A DNA stretch of 64,000 bases from Kalaharituber pfeilii (lineage: Eukaryota; Ascomycota; Pezizomycetes; Pezizales; Pezizaceae), in contig WHUZ01000017.1 of NCBI GenBank assembly GCA_015179045.1, forward strand, positions 434,001 to 498,000. Direction: 5' to 3'. Below, piece by piece: positions 11,341 to 24,321 of the stretch. A program made the position numbers and the translations under genes. Positions within the stretch are counted from its first letter, which is position 1, and every line of letters starts with the position of its first letter. The notes under the pieces were generated by a model. It saw only the letters and a program-made list of their open reading frames with translations, did no database searches and was not told where the DNA came from.

Positions 11341-11747
11341 GTGTTTTGGCGTGGTGTCCCTGAGCACCGCACCGCACCGCACCGCACCGCACAGCACAGC
11401 ACAGCACGTCTCCAGCAGCTTATCGTTATCGCCCGCCGCTGTTCACCCCGCCCTCCCCCGTCGCTGGCCGCCCTGCCCCTACCTCTGCTACCACCCCCTG
11501 CCCCGCCCACCAGCCCAATTCCTTCCCCTCCGAGACCCCTGCTGCTGTATGCCCCGGCGTTGTGCGTGTGCCCACATCCCGTACCTTACTTCCACGCATC
11601 CATCCACCCGTCCGTCCTTCAATCACCCCCCCCCACCTCTCCCATAAAATTCCCGCCCAGCCACAATTGCCCCCCCCATATAGACTCTCACTTTTAACCT
11701 TTATCCTTCCTTTCTGACCTAAGAGCCCTTCCCTCTTCTACTCTTAA
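11341..11747. promoter_or_regulatory. CACCG repeat and pyrimidine-rich leader of ACC1
   Basis: A pentanucleotide repeat of ACCGC units passes into ACAGC units (11364-11404). A strongly C/T-rich sense strand follows up to the in-frame stop TAA at 11745-11747. The arrangement parallels the island before the gamma-glutamyltransferase gene. I infer promoter plus 5' leader. No TATA box is evident. Confidence 0.4.
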
Positions 11748-12377
11748 TCTTCCCCCACCCCCGTCCGTCACTCGCACATCAAAACGTCCTCGCTCTCCTC
11801 ATCTCCGAGCTTGTTGTGTCATCGTCTGCCTCGTCTAGTGCAAACTGTGGGTTGTTGCAGTTGCAGGTCTCTAAGAAGTACATTACCGCACTGCTATCTT
11901 CTTTCTCGTTATCATTACCATTATCTCCGCTCTTCTTCCTTCGTGAGAACCTACTTCCACTCGTCGAGCTCGAGGAGGAAGCTTCTACCCTACGCTAGAT
12001 TGCTTCGTGCGTCCTTGTTGAGCACAGCTGTCTACAAGAAGGCTGCTCTTATCTCTACTTCTGCTACTACTACGTCTACGTCCACAGGTCGTCTGCACTA
12101 CTTTTGTACAGTTTCTTTTAATAGACGTCGACTGCTTTCTCTTCCATCAAACTCAACTTCACGGGGCAGCATACACCAGTGGGTCAGAGACTGGTCTGGG
12201 GAAATATTACCACAGGCTCGAGCCTTTTTGGCGGCTTCGTTATCGACAGCAGCAGCAGCATCGCTACCACGGACAGAAGAAGAGGTAGCTTCACTACCAC
12301 CACCATCTTCAACATCCCCACTACAACTCTTACCATCACATAAATCTCGGTGTAGTAAAAGTCATTTCAGCAGCACA
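11748..12377 (+). other. In-frame, ATG-less open extension upstream of ACC1
   Basis: These 210 codons are in frame with the ACC1 start at 12378 and contain neither a stop nor an ATG. Conceptually the first 120 or so residues from 11811 lack Asp and Glu and are rich in Arg, Ser, Leu, Tyr and His, for example VRTYFHSSSSRRKLL and LLSTAVYKKAALIS. That composition resembles a mitochondrial presequence. In Saccharomyces cerevisiae the mitochondrial acetyl-CoA carboxylase HFA1 starts at a non-AUG codon upstream of its first ATG, so a similar second isoform is possible here. The C/T-rich strand lowers stop frequency, so chance is not excluded. A 5'-leader intron could also lie here. Confidence 0.4.
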
Positions 12378-15300
12378 ATGGCTTCATTAGTACCTGAGGA
12401 TGTCTCCGTAAGCGGAGCTACACAGAAGACAATCAAAGCACCACAAAACAGCATAGATGGACCGACGTCAATAGTAGAACCATCGACGTCATCGTATGCG
12501 GAAAAGCACAAGTTACCTGCACATTTTATAGGAGGTAATAGACTGGATGTGGCAAGGCCTGGGGCTGTTAGAGACTTTGTTGCAGCAAATGATGGGCACA
12601 CAGTAATTACTTCGGTGAGTAGAACATCTCAAAACTTGCGTTTTTGTGGTTCCACGGGTGATGGAAAGCTTCTGGCTTTTTGTCACACTTTTTGCCTCGT
12701 ACATCTCGTCTTCGTGTGCTGTACATGGAAAACTGACGATTGGAATTTGCGGTGGGAACGGAATAGGTGCTTATTGCGAATAACGGTATTGCGGCAGTCA
12801 AGGAAATTCGGAGTGTGAGGAAATGGGCGTACGAAACATTTGGCGATGAGAAGGCTATACAGTTTACTGTGATGGCTACACCGGAGGATTTGAAGGCGAA
12901 TGCGGATTATATTAGAATGGCTGACCAATACGTTGAGGTATGATTTCTACAACTTGGAAATTCTTCCTGATCAGGGCCTTTACTGAGGATATTATCTAGG
13001 TACCCGGTGGAACGAATAACAACAACTATGCCAATGTGGAGTTGATAGTTGATGTTGCTGAGCGTACAGGCGTTCATGCAGTCTGGGCTGGATGGTGAGC
13101 TTGCCTTTTTTTGCGCGAATAACCGAGGGGTGATTTTCTGGGTTGCAACTGCCACCAATTCAACAAATTGCTTTTTTTCTTTAATTTTTTTTTTTTTTAA
13201 ATTGTTGCTGACTTAATATCATCGAGAATTACAGGGGTCATGCTAGTGAAAATCCAAAGCTACCGGAGTCCCTCGCAGCATCCAAGAACAAGATTGTATT
13301 TATCGGCCCACCTGGCACTGCCATGCGGTCACTGGGTGATAAGATTTCATCGACAATTGTGGCTCAGCACGCCAAGGTGCCATGTATCCCGTGGAGCGGA
13401 ACAGGAGTAGATCAAGTCGTAGTTGATGATCAAGGGTTGGTAACGGTTGCAGACGATGTGTATCAACGAGGATGTGTTCACTCTGCAGGAGAGGCCCTCG
13501 AGAAGGCCAAGGAGATTGGTTTCCCTGTTATGATCAAAGCCAGTGAGGGAGGTGGTGGAAAGGGTATCCGAAAGGTTGTCAGTGAGGAGAATTTCGCTTC
13601 CTTCTACAGCCAAGTGGCCAGCGAAGTGCCCGGTTCTCCAATCTTTGTGATGAAGTTGGCTGGAAATGCTAGGCATTTGGAAGTGCAATTGCTTGCGGAT
13701 CAATATGGCAACAATATTTCCCTCTTTGGTCGTGATTGTTCAGTGCAGAGGAGGCATCAGAAGATTATTGAAGAAGCCCCTGTGACTGTTGCGAAGTCGG
13801 AGACCTTCCATGAAATGGAGCGCGCTGCCGTCAGGTTGGGTAAATTGGTCGGATATGTCTCTGCTGGTACAGTGGAATATCTATACTCTCACGCCGATGA
13901 CAAGTTCTATTTCTTGGAATTAAATCCCCGGTTGCAAGTCGAGCATCCAACGACAGAGATGGTCACTGGTGTCAACCTTCCTGCTGCACAGCTTCAGATT
14001 GCGATGGGTCTACCATTGCACAAGATCCGCGATATCAGGTTGCTCTATGGTGTTGATCCGAACACATCTAGCGAAATTGATTTCGACTTTTCGAAGGAAG
14101 GGTCGAATGAGACTCAGCGCAGACCGAAGCCGAAGGGACACACTACGGCGTGCCGCATCACTTCCGAAGATCCCGGTGAAGGATTCAAGCCTTCGGGTGG
14201 TATGATGCACGAGCTCAACTTTCGATCGTCATCAAATGTATGGGGTTACTTCTCTGTCGGGACAGCGGGAGGTATCCACTCCTTCTCAGATTCCCAATTC
14301 GGTCATATTTTCGCCTATGGAGAGAACCGTAGCGCCTCTCGGAAGCACATGGTTGTGGCGTTGAAGGAGTTGAGCATTCGTGGTGATTTCAGGACAACGG
14401 TCGAGTACCTCATCAAGCTTCTTGAGACACCGGCATTTGAGGATAATACGATAACAACTGGGTGGCTTGATGAGCTTATTTCCAAAAACCTTACTGCAGA
14501 GAGGCCTGATACGACTCTTGCCATTGTATGCGGAGCGGTCACGAAGGCACATATTGCAAGCGAAGCGTGCTTGAATGAGTACAGGCTGTCTTTGGAGAAA
14601 GGTCAAGTTCCGTCCAAGGACATTCTCAAGACTGTCTTCCCAATTGATTTTATCTATAATGGTGTCCGGTATAAGTTTACAGCTACTAGGTCTAGTTTTG
14701 ATTCATATCATCTCTTTATTAATGGCTCGAAGTGCTCCGTTGGTGTTCGCGCGCTTACTGATGGTGGATTGTTGATCCTGCTTGATGGAAAGAGCCACAA
14801 CGCATACTGGAAAGAGGAGGTTGGTGCGACACGTTTGAGCGTTGATGGCAAGACCTGTCTCTTGGAGCAAGAAAATGACCCAACCCAACTTAGGACACCA
14901 TCTCCAGGTAAATTGGTCAAGTTCCTGGTCGACAATGGTGAGCATGTGAAGAAGGGACAGGCGTTTGCTGAAGTTGAGGTCATGAAGATGTACATGCCTC
15001 TTGTTGCCGCTGAGGACGGTCATGTGCAGCTCATCAAGCAGCCAGGCGCGACTCTTGAAGCAGGTGATATTCTGGGTATCTTGGCTTTGGATGATCCATC
15101 TCGCGTCAAGCATGCAACTCCGTTTGAAGGACAACTTCCACCCATGGGGCCCCCACAGGTTATTGGATCGAAGCCACCGCAAAGGTTTGCGCAGCTCTGG
15201 AACATTCTCATCAATATCCTCGATGGGTTTGACAATCAAGTCATTATGGCTACTACACTCAGGGAGTTGATTGAGGTTTTGCGTGACCCAGAACTTCCAT

Positions 15301-18300
15301 ACGGGGAGTGGAGCTCGCAGTTTTCGGCCCTATCTTCTCGTATGCCACAGAGGCTCGTTGCTCAGTTCAGCCAGATTGTGGACAAGGCAAAATTGAGGAA
15401 AGCGGAATTCCCAAGCAAGCAGTTGATTAAGGCAATGGATAAGTTTTTGGAGGATAACGTGCAGCCTGCGGATCAGGAGCTTATGAAGTCTCAGCTTGCG
15501 CCGTTGGTGAAGGTGATGAACGACTATTTGGAAGGATTGAAGGCGCATGAATTTTCTGTATTTGTGTCACTATTGCAGAAGTATTATGATGTTGAGAGGC
15601 TATTTTCTGTAAGTTTTCCTTGGAGATGAGAGGGGTGGGATGGAAATGTGGCTGATGGGAATCATAGGGTCCAAATACTCGTGATGAGGATGTTATCCTC
15701 AAGTTGCGTGATGAGAATAAGGAGGATTTGCCGAAGGTTGTGCAATCTGTCCTTTCGCATACCAGAATTGGAGCGAAGAATAATCTCATCATTGCCATTT
15801 TGGAAGAGTATCGACCAAACAAGCCAAGTAATGGAGCGGTCAGCAAGTACTTCCGCCATGTCCTCAAGATACTCACTGAGCTAGAATCTCGTTCTACTGC
15901 CAAGGTGGCATTGAAGGCAAGAGAGGTCTTGATCCAGTGCGCTTTGCCGTCGTTGGAGGAGAGGGCTGGACAGATGGAGCACATTCTTAAGTCCTCTGTC
16001 GTGGAGTCGAGATACGGCGAAACCGGATGGGAGCATAGAACTCCTAAACTTGATGTTTTGAAGGAGGTTATTGATTCACGATATACCGTGTTTGATGTCT
16101 TGCCTACCTTCTTCGGATACAATGACCCATGGGTCTCACTTGCTGCACTGGAAGTTTACGTCCGACGAGCTTACAGGGCGTACTCCCTACAAAGCATCAA
16201 CTACCACAACTTGGACTCAGAGCCGCCTTACATCTTGACTTGGGATTTCCAACTCCGAAAGGTTGGTGTGGCGGAGTTTGGTTCCCTTCAGCCATCTACT
16301 CCTGCTACTCCGACTGGTGAGGGACCAGGTCCTTTCAAGAGGATAGGATCCATCAGTGACTTGTCGTACCTGGTCAGTAAGGCTGAACCGGAGCCAATGA
16401 GGAAGGGGGTGGTCGTCCCTGTTGCTTACATCGATGAAGCGGACGAAGCTCTCCAGAAGGCGATGGAGGTCCTCCCAAAGAAGGGATCTAAGAAGACACT
16501 GACTAACGGTCTGCTGGCTAACTTGGATGGCAAGCGCCGACCTCAACCCATCCGTTCTGATAGTGATGAGCTCTCTGCTGTTTGCAACGTCGCAGTCCGT
16601 GATATTGAGACCACGGATGATCAGGAGATTGAGAGGAAGTTGAGTGGCCTTGTTCAGGACGTGAAGGATGAACTCATGGACAGGAATATTCGCCGTGTCA
16701 CGTTCATTTGCGGGCACAAGGATGGATCCTACCCTGGCTATTTCACCTTCAGAGGACCAGAGTACAAGGAAGATGAGAGTATCCGTCACGTTGAGCCTGC
16801 GTTGGCATTCCAGCTTGAACTTGGGCGTCTTTCTAACTTCCATATCAAGCCTGTTTTCACCGAAAATCGCAACATCCACGTGTATGAGGCTATTGGTAAG
16901 GAGACCCCAAGCGACAAAAGGTACTTTACTCGCGCGATTGTCAGGCCTGGTAGGCTTCGTGATGAGATTCCGACTGTGGAGTATCTCATTTCTGAGACAG
17001 ATCGTTTGGTCAATGATATTCTTGATGCGCTAGAGATCATTGGCAACAATAACTCCGATCTTAACCATATCTTTATCCACTTCTCTCCCGTCTTCCCGCT
17101 TATTCCGGATGAGGTTCACTCTGCGTTGGGCGGATTCATCGAGCGCTTCGGTAGACGTCTCTGGAGGCTTCGTGTCACTAGTGCAGAAATCCGTATCATT
17201 TGTACCGATCCTGCGACCGGCATTGCTTATCCTCTCCGCATGATGATTAATAACGTTTCGGGATACGTCATTAAAGTCGACTTGTATGCTGAGAGGAAGA
17301 ACGACAAGGGACAATGGGTGTTCCACAGCATAGGGTCGGGTCCAGGAAGCATGCATCTCCGTCCTGTTAATACTCCGTATGCAGCCAAGGAGTGGCTGCA
17401 GCCGAAACGTTATAAGGCTCACCTCATGGGTACGCAGTATGTGTACGACTTCCCGGACCTGTTCAAGCAGGCTATTCAGAATAACTGGACGAAGGCTATT
17501 GCAAAGGTTCCTGCGCTCAAGGATAAGTTGCCAAATGTGGATGTCCTGGAGTATAAAGAATTGGTATTGGATGATAGCGAGGGATTGATTGAGGTTGATC
17601 GAGATCCAGGAACAAATACCCATGGTATGGTTGGGTGGATTGCGACGGCGAGAACTCCAGAGTATCCCAAAGGCCGTAGATTTGTCATTATTGCCAACGA
17701 TATTACGTTCAAGATTGGGTCTTTTGGTCCGCAGGAGGATAGGTTTTTCCACAAGTGCACGGAGCTCGCGAGGAAGTTGGGTATTCCCAGAGTCTACTTG
17801 TCTGCTAACTCTGGAGCTCGTATCGGTATGGCTGAGGAGTTGATCCCGCGGTTCTCGGTTGCCTGGAATGACCCGGAGAAGCCAGAGGCTGGGTTCAAGT
17901 ATTTGTACTTCACGCCAGAGGCATATGAGAGTCTCAAGGAGAAGAAGGATGTGATTGTGGAGAAGGTTGTGGAGGATGGGGAGACAAGATATAAGATTAC
18001 GACGATCGTTGGGGCCGAAGATGGGTTGGGTGTTGAGTGTTTGAGAGGCTCCGGGTTGATTGCGGGGGCGACGTCGAAGGCGTATCAGGATATCTTCACA
18101 ATTACCTTGGTGACGTGCAGATCGGTCGGTATTGGTGCATACCTAGTGAGGTTAGGGCAGAGGGCGATTCAAATTGAAGGACAGCCGATTGTAAGTGCAA
18201 TTGGACAATTACCATGTGGGACTTGCGTGCTAACTAGAGGTAGATTCTTACCGGTGCTCCTGCTATCAATAAGTTGTTGGGTAGGGAGGTGTATACATCA

Positions 18301-19767
18301 AACTTACAACTTGGCGGTACGCAAATTATGTACCGAAATGGCGTCTCACATTTAACTGCCAGCGACGACTTTGAGGGTATCACTAAGATCGTGGAGTGGA
18401 TGTCGTACGTGCCAGACCGCAAGGGCCAACCAGTACCTGTTGCTCCCGCGGCAGACACTTGGGATCGTGATGTCACCTTTATGCCTCCACAGAGAAATCC
18501 GTACGATGTCAGATGGCTCATTGCCGGTAAGGAGGATGAGGAGGGGTTCCTTGGTGGTTTGTTCGATAAAGACTCCTTCCAAGAGACGCTTTCCGGATGG
18601 GCAAGAACAGTTGTGGTCGGCCGTGCTCGTCTCGGCGGTATCCCCGTTGGTGTCATTGGTGTTGAGACGAGGTCTGTTGAAAATGTGACTCCTGCCGATC
18701 CGGCGAATCCAGACTCGACGGAACAAGTTACTCAGGAAGCCGGTCAAGTGTGGTATCCGAACTCGGCGTTCAAGACGGCACAGGCAATCAATGACTTTAA
18801 CCACGGAGAACAGCTGCCGTTGGTGATCTTGGCCAACTGGCGTGGGTTTTCTGGTGGGCAAAGGGACATGTATAATGAAGTGCTCAAGTACGGATCGTAC
18901 ATTGTCGATGCCTTGGTTAAATATAAACAGCCGATCATTGTGTATATCCCACCATTTGGAGAGTTGAGAGGTGGTTCTTGGGTAAGTTTTGACACATTCA
19001 CTCAGAGATAAACATGGAATGAGCTAACAAGCATGTAGGTCGTCGTGGATCCAACCATCAACGAAGACATGATGGAGATGTATGCCGATGAGGAAGCCCG
19101 TGGTGGTGTTTTGGAGCCAGAGGGTATCATTGGGATCAAATACAGGCGCGAGAAACAACTCGATACCATGGCGCGCTTGGACTCAATCTATGGCGAACTG
19201 TACAGACAGCTGCAGAATAAGGACCTATCTCCAGACCGGCAATCGTCCATTAAGGTCAAGATGGTTGAGAGGGAGAAGCTGCTTATGCCGGTGTACAGTC
19301 AGATTAGTTTGCAGTTTGCGGACTTGCATGATCGCGCGGGGAGGATGAAGGCGAAGGGAACAATCCGCAAAGCACTACAGTGGATCAATGCAAGAAGGTT
19401 CTTGTACTGGAGATTGAGAAGGAGACTTAATGAGGAGGCTGTCCTGAAGAAGATGACCAGCGTTACAAATAAGAAGTCTACTCGCGCCGAGAATCTCGCT
19501 AGATTGAAGGGCTGGTTTACCGCCGATCTGGAAAGCGACATGTATGAGAATGAGGATAGGATTGTGGCGCAGTGGTTTGAGGAGAACAGGAAGGAGATTT
19601 TGGCGAAGGTGGATGAGACGAAGAGAGAGGCCGCGGCGCTGGAGATGAGGGATTTGATACTGGCGAATAAGGAGGGAGCACTGGCGGGAATTGTGTTGGC
19701 GTTACAGAGTGTCCCTGAGGAGAAAAGAAAGGAGATGTTAGAGCTGTTGGAGGGAAAGGGGAAGTAG
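12378..19767 (+). CDS. ACC1: Acetyl-CoA carboxylase, multifunctional
   Basis: Catalyses ATP- and biotin-dependent carboxylation of acetyl-CoA to malonyl-CoA, the committed step of fatty-acid synthesis. Exons are 12378-12614, 12767-12937, 13000-13094, 13235-15608, 15668-18190, 18244-18981 and 19039-19767. They join in frame to about 2288 residues, the usual fungal length. The biotin carboxylase domain comes first, with [35 protein letters not shown], the ATP-grasp glycine loop [14 protein letters not shown] and [16 protein letters not shown]. The biotinyl domain has [10 protein letters not shown], with the biotin-accepting Lys near residue 752. A long central region precedes the carboxyltransferase halves, marked by [15 protein letters not shown] (about 1670) and [12 protein letters not shown] (about 1998). 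All introns are GT-AG, 53-152 nt. The first ATG sits 21 bp after a CATTTCAG-like sequence and matches the fungal cytosolic start. An upstream in-frame extension is described separately. Confidence 0.97.
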
Positions 19768-20622
19768 ATCGGGTAACAGGGAGAGGGTGGGAAGCGGAAC
19801 AGGAGGGAGTAGGATCGGAGGGGAGATTTATCTATTTCATCGGGATTGTTGTCATGGTCTTGTGGGTCCTGTTGTGAATGAACTTGTGTTTATGCGTTTT
19901 CTTTTTTATTGTTATTTTTCATATGCTTCTGGTTTCCTGCTGTGTTTCGGTTCGTTGAAGATTGATCTTTTTTTTTGTTTGAGATGGATTTTGTTTGTTT
20001 TAGTTGGTGTTGGGAAAAAGGGAATGGGAATTACTAGTATATCAGTGTTACTAGAGGGTGTTTTTTTTTTTCATTTAAAGTCTGATTCTGAATTGTTTAT
20101 TAAGAAGCTGTAAAGGGAGGGGGGATGGGAGTAACTTGGGAGATTAAAATTCGTTTTCGTATACATGCTTGCAGGAAATCTTGCGAAATCAAAAGAAATT
20201 TCATGGAAATTGTTTGCTGTTTTTTTGTGAGAAAATTTATAACTTGGTGAGATGGAAAAGAAGAGAAAGATTCCCCATATAGTGTGAGATTGAGAGTGAG
20301 GGTAAGTTGGGGTCAAAGGTTTACAATTTGCATGTCTGTTGTTTACGGAGTATGAGTATGCGAGAGATTGGTTGTGATTGTGGGAAATTTGGTAACTAGA
20401 GTAGGTACTTGATTTTACGTTGAGTCAAGTTTGAAGGTAAAAGTCCCTTCAATGGGGCTCTGTCTAGGAGGAGATGGTGGTTGTGGGAAGTTGAGGGTAA
20501 AAATGTTTTCTTCCCTAACAAAACATCAGACGGGAAACAAGATTAGACGACATCTAAGTAAATAAACAGCAACAAACAAACAACATATAAAAAAAACAAT
20601 AGATGAACCAGTCATGGCGGCG

Positions 20623-20658
<36 letters not shown>

Positions 20659-20869
20659 CACTAAAAAGATCCCATAATAACAATTGGAAAAAAAAAAAAA
20701 AAAAAGTTTGTTGCCACAAAAATACACAGCGAACCAAGCAATCTAAGGACTTACATGCCTACCTACCTAACCCACTCGCCTATCTCCCATCCCACTCCCC
20801 CCAAATTCACAGATCCACCACCAGCCAGCCAACCCACCAGTACAACCACGACCACCACCACCACCTACA
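19768..20869. other. ACC1 3' region with simple repeats
   Basis: T-rich sequence follows the ACC1 stop, which fits a 3' untranslated region. Further on lie an ACA/CAA triplet repeat (20623-20658) and a poly-A run near 20690-20705. No gene is seen. Confidence 0.6.
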
Positions 20870-21181
20870 ATGCCCACCAAGCCCCGTCTCAGCCACCAAC
20901 AAGTCTTCCTCATCACCTTCTTCCTCATCCTGTTTCTGCTCGTTGCCATTGGCGTGCTCGCGTGCGTCTACCTCTGCAAGGCCGCCCGCTGGGTTACTTG
21001 GTTCAGGTACAGCAAGGGCGAGCGTGGAGATAAGGGGGGAGGTGATGGGGACTCGAGCTCGGAGGGGCAGCAACAGCAGCGGCAGTATGAGCATGGGCAT
21101 GGGCATGGGCATGGGCATATGCATGGGCATGGGCATTATTGTCATGGACATGGGCATAGTCATGAGCATTATCATCATTAA
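20870..21181 (+). CDS. Small single-helix membrane protein with His-Gly tail
   Basis: Predicted 103-residue protein from a true ATG. A short basic N-terminus (residues 1-11) is followed by one strong membrane helix (about 12-36, ending in a Cys-containing segment), a charged Gly/Ser/Gln linker, and a C-terminal tail (74-103) in which 15 of 30 residues are His, mostly as His-Gly pairs with one Cys. At DNA level the tail is a GGGCAT hexanucleotide repeat, so it probably grew by repeat expansion. Such tails bind zinc, nickel or copper in other proteins; metal binding here is inference. It is unlike any family I recognise, has no intron and lies 1.1 kb past ACC1. A spurious open frame over a microsatellite is the main alternative, but the clean membrane helix argues for a gene. 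Confidence 0.5.
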   Translation: MPTKPRLSHQQVFLITFFLILFLLVAIGVLACVYLCKAARWVTWFRYSKGERGDKGGGDGDSSSEGQQQQRQYEHGHGHGHGHMHGHGHYCHGHGHSHEHYHH

Positions 21182-24164
21182 GGCGCCTTTTGTTTGATAA
21201 GTTGGGTGAAAGCAGAATAAAAAGAGAAAGGTATGTGTCCAATATTCTCACAAGCTCAGAAGAGCTTCTGTTTTAACCTTTTGGGTAATACTGTACAAGA
21301 TTTGCGGGGGGTTGCTGACGAATGGAGGATTGCTGCCGGGGGTGCAAGAGTAAGAGAGAGCGGGCAAAGAGTCGGCTACTCGACCACCATCTACTCTCCC
21401 GTAAACACAACCCGTGCTTGCTGTTCAACAATCACCTCACAACGCACATTTACCCTCGCTCGGGCCTTGACACCTCACTCCACTTCGTCAGCATTTTTCA
21501 CCATTCATGAGCAACGTAGCCAGCCATTGTTAGCAAATTCCTAGACAAAAAGCAAAGCCATAGCAGCTGATAGCCACCGCATCACTCCTTGCTCTACTCA
21601 AACCGAGATCTAGACTCAAATCCTGATTCACTGCAAGGGTACGAAGGAAGAAAAGAGAAGCAGACTATACCACAAACCCACAAACTTTTTGTGCGTTGCA
21701 CATGTTTCATTGCAAACCACTACACACACGCACGCATCCATCGACATACCTCTGCATATACAAAGACCGGAACTTTTTTCTTTTTTAAGTGTATCGCTGC
21801 AAATACATTTAGGTTGTGAAAATAAAGAGATAATTTTTTTTAAAAAAAAAAAAAAAAGATATATAGCCCAAAGGGAAGACGCTGGAAATTCGGTTATCAT
21901 ATATATCTCTGTTGGCTAGAATTTAATGAAAACATTGCTTCAAATTTGTTAGATTAGAGCATTGATTAACAACGAAAATCGGAGGGCTAAATGTTGATTA
22001 GTTACTGGTAATAGTATACCTCTTTTTCTCGCCTTCGATAATTCTTTTCTTGTGCTAAACACGTTCGGTAACCTTTTTTTTTTTCCCCTTGCTTTGTCTG
22101 CCCACACACGTTCGGAAATCCTCTTGAACTACACGCACGTTTTGTGGTCACGTGATTTATTGGAGTCCGCATGACCAAAATCCACAACCGGAAAAGGTTG
22201 GATACGCTGCAAGCAACCCCAGTACATATGGGTCCGAGCATGAACAATGCAGGGCATCCACGTTGGCCTAGATTTACCCTCCAATATTTCCGTTCAACGC
22301 CCTACTTCATTCAATTCCATCCTCAAAAACTGGCCACTGAGAGCATGCATATGATCTTCGACTGAATCGATCGTATCGTAATCAGACAGAAATGCTAAGC
22401 GTAAGGTTGCAGATTTGCCGATTGCAGTGCAAATGTCCTACGTAAACGTCGGCAGAGCTTTCCGAGAGGAAAAGTGTTGTAAGATATCCGTCATAAAAAA
22501 ATGTCCCCTTAATCCCACCAATTGCGGATCTCCGTTAAATCCAATAGTCCCACAAAGACATCTGAGCACAGGCTGTTCGAATTCGTGACACGCCTCTTGA
22601 GAGATAATATGATGGCCCCATGCTAGCTAGGCACTACCGGAAACGATCTGCCTGTGCGCTGCGCTGTCTGTTATCATTCACTGCTCACGAGAACAACTTG
22701 ATGATGCTTTCAAGGATGAAATCGCCGGTGACTGACTATTGATACCGCCAGGATGTTTCAACGCCTGCCGTGGTCCTCAAAGAGGTTAGAATCCACCACA
22801 CAAATGTTGGAGGATGAGTCGAACATGCCTGTAATGACGAACAAGATAGCATTAATGGCTCCCTCACACAATAGGAAGGACGAGACTGTCAGAAAACTGA
22901 AAGCGAGACGTGGCAAACGCGCAACCTAGCGCTGAGGAGAAGTAGGTAGTGAGGGAGGCATAGAAGCACAATCTACGACACTACTTTCTCAAAATCTCCA
23001 AGAAGAACATGACGGATGCTCAATCCGGCCTTTGAGTTCGCATTGCTTTCCCGGTGTAGCAAAAAGATGAGTTTTTTTGGGTATGCATACGTGCAGGGTC
23101 TTAAAGTGGAGCGCGTACAACACGGTCCACCCTCAGATTACACAGGCAATTGTGGGGGGACTTGGTAAGCTTCTCAAGAGGGTCAATGAACCCGGCGAGA
23201 GGTCAAGGCCCTTGAATCGGTTCACCGCATGCGGTTTGGCTACTTTTTGGAGATGTGAATGTAGCTGTGGTCTAGGTGCATCGTGGTGCGCAGCAATGAG
23301 TGCATGAGTTTGGGTTTCGAATCTATAGAGATGATCGGTCAAGACTGCAATCCGCCATCTTTTTGTAAGGAGAACAAGTTTTTAACTGGTGGTAAGACTT
23401 TCCACACCAATTAAGGAGTGGAGCCTGTTATCGATATGCATGTCAAACTATTTCAAGCTAGACCAATCTAATAGCCCTAGTTAGTTCGATGAATTGATAT
23501 CATTTCATCCTGCTCCCATGTCCTTCGCAAGTGTTGCCGGGTTTGTGCACAGTATGGTGCGCACAACGACAAACAGAGAATAAAACTGCACCAATATGCG
23601 TAGGTGAACAATGGTGCAAGACTGGTAAACAATGGGTGTAAATAATCGTAAGTGGCTACAAAACCAGAAATAGCTCCGTTTGATGTGATGACACAACAAA
23701 TCTCACGCATCATAACTTCGCCTTTCGAATATTGTAGGTGACCATAATGAAACTGAATGTCTTCTGATCTAAAGATGGACAAAATACAGGTTAACATAAC
23801 CTTGGATTGGTATTGACCATCCTGTAGCGAATGATAACCTAATTTCTCGTCATAGAGTGCCAGATGACTGTATGCTACGCCTATGCACTCAGGAGGTCAA
23901 AATAACAACAAGCCAGCTAACATTCCCCAGATGATGGCGGGGGGTTGGCTAGCAGCATGTGCACATGCTGGCTTGTGAAACGTACTCTCTGATTTGTCAG
24001 GTGAGATATCGAGATCCTGGAGGTGCCTCGAGACAATGCCCTTCTTTCTTGCTCACAGGAGGAGTAAAGGATGATGCAGTCGCTGGGAATGGAAAGAATA
24101 GGGACCACCTGAGGTTGGAATTCCGACGTAAGATGAGTTGAAGAGCTGAATATGAATGCCAGTG
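21182..24164. other. Intergenic, no gene seen
   Basis: No open frame has a recognisable domain or supporting splice sites. A poly-A run lies near 21842-21857. The rest looks like ordinary unique sequence. Confidence 0.6.
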
Positions 24165-24170
24165 TATAAA
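24165..24170 (+). promoter_or_regulatory. TATA-like box before the orphan gene
   Basis: TATAAA lies 152 bp upstream of the ATG at 24322, a plausible promoter distance for a fungal gene. The assignment rests on the motif and position only. Confidence 0.35.
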
Positions 24171-24321
24171 GTGGCCCGTGTATCCATCGCCCTTTTCCTT
24201 GCCAAAGCAAAACGGATTTGAAGTCAACACTTTCACAAAACAAACACACTCCAGAATCCTTTTATCCACAACCATAGGATCAGTAGAAAACCCATACAGT
24301 TGCTCCCATCTTACTCCGACA

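Noticed and set aside
16217..17752. Long antisense frames across ACC1
   Set aside because: They are shadows of the strongly biased ACC1 coding frame on the other strand.
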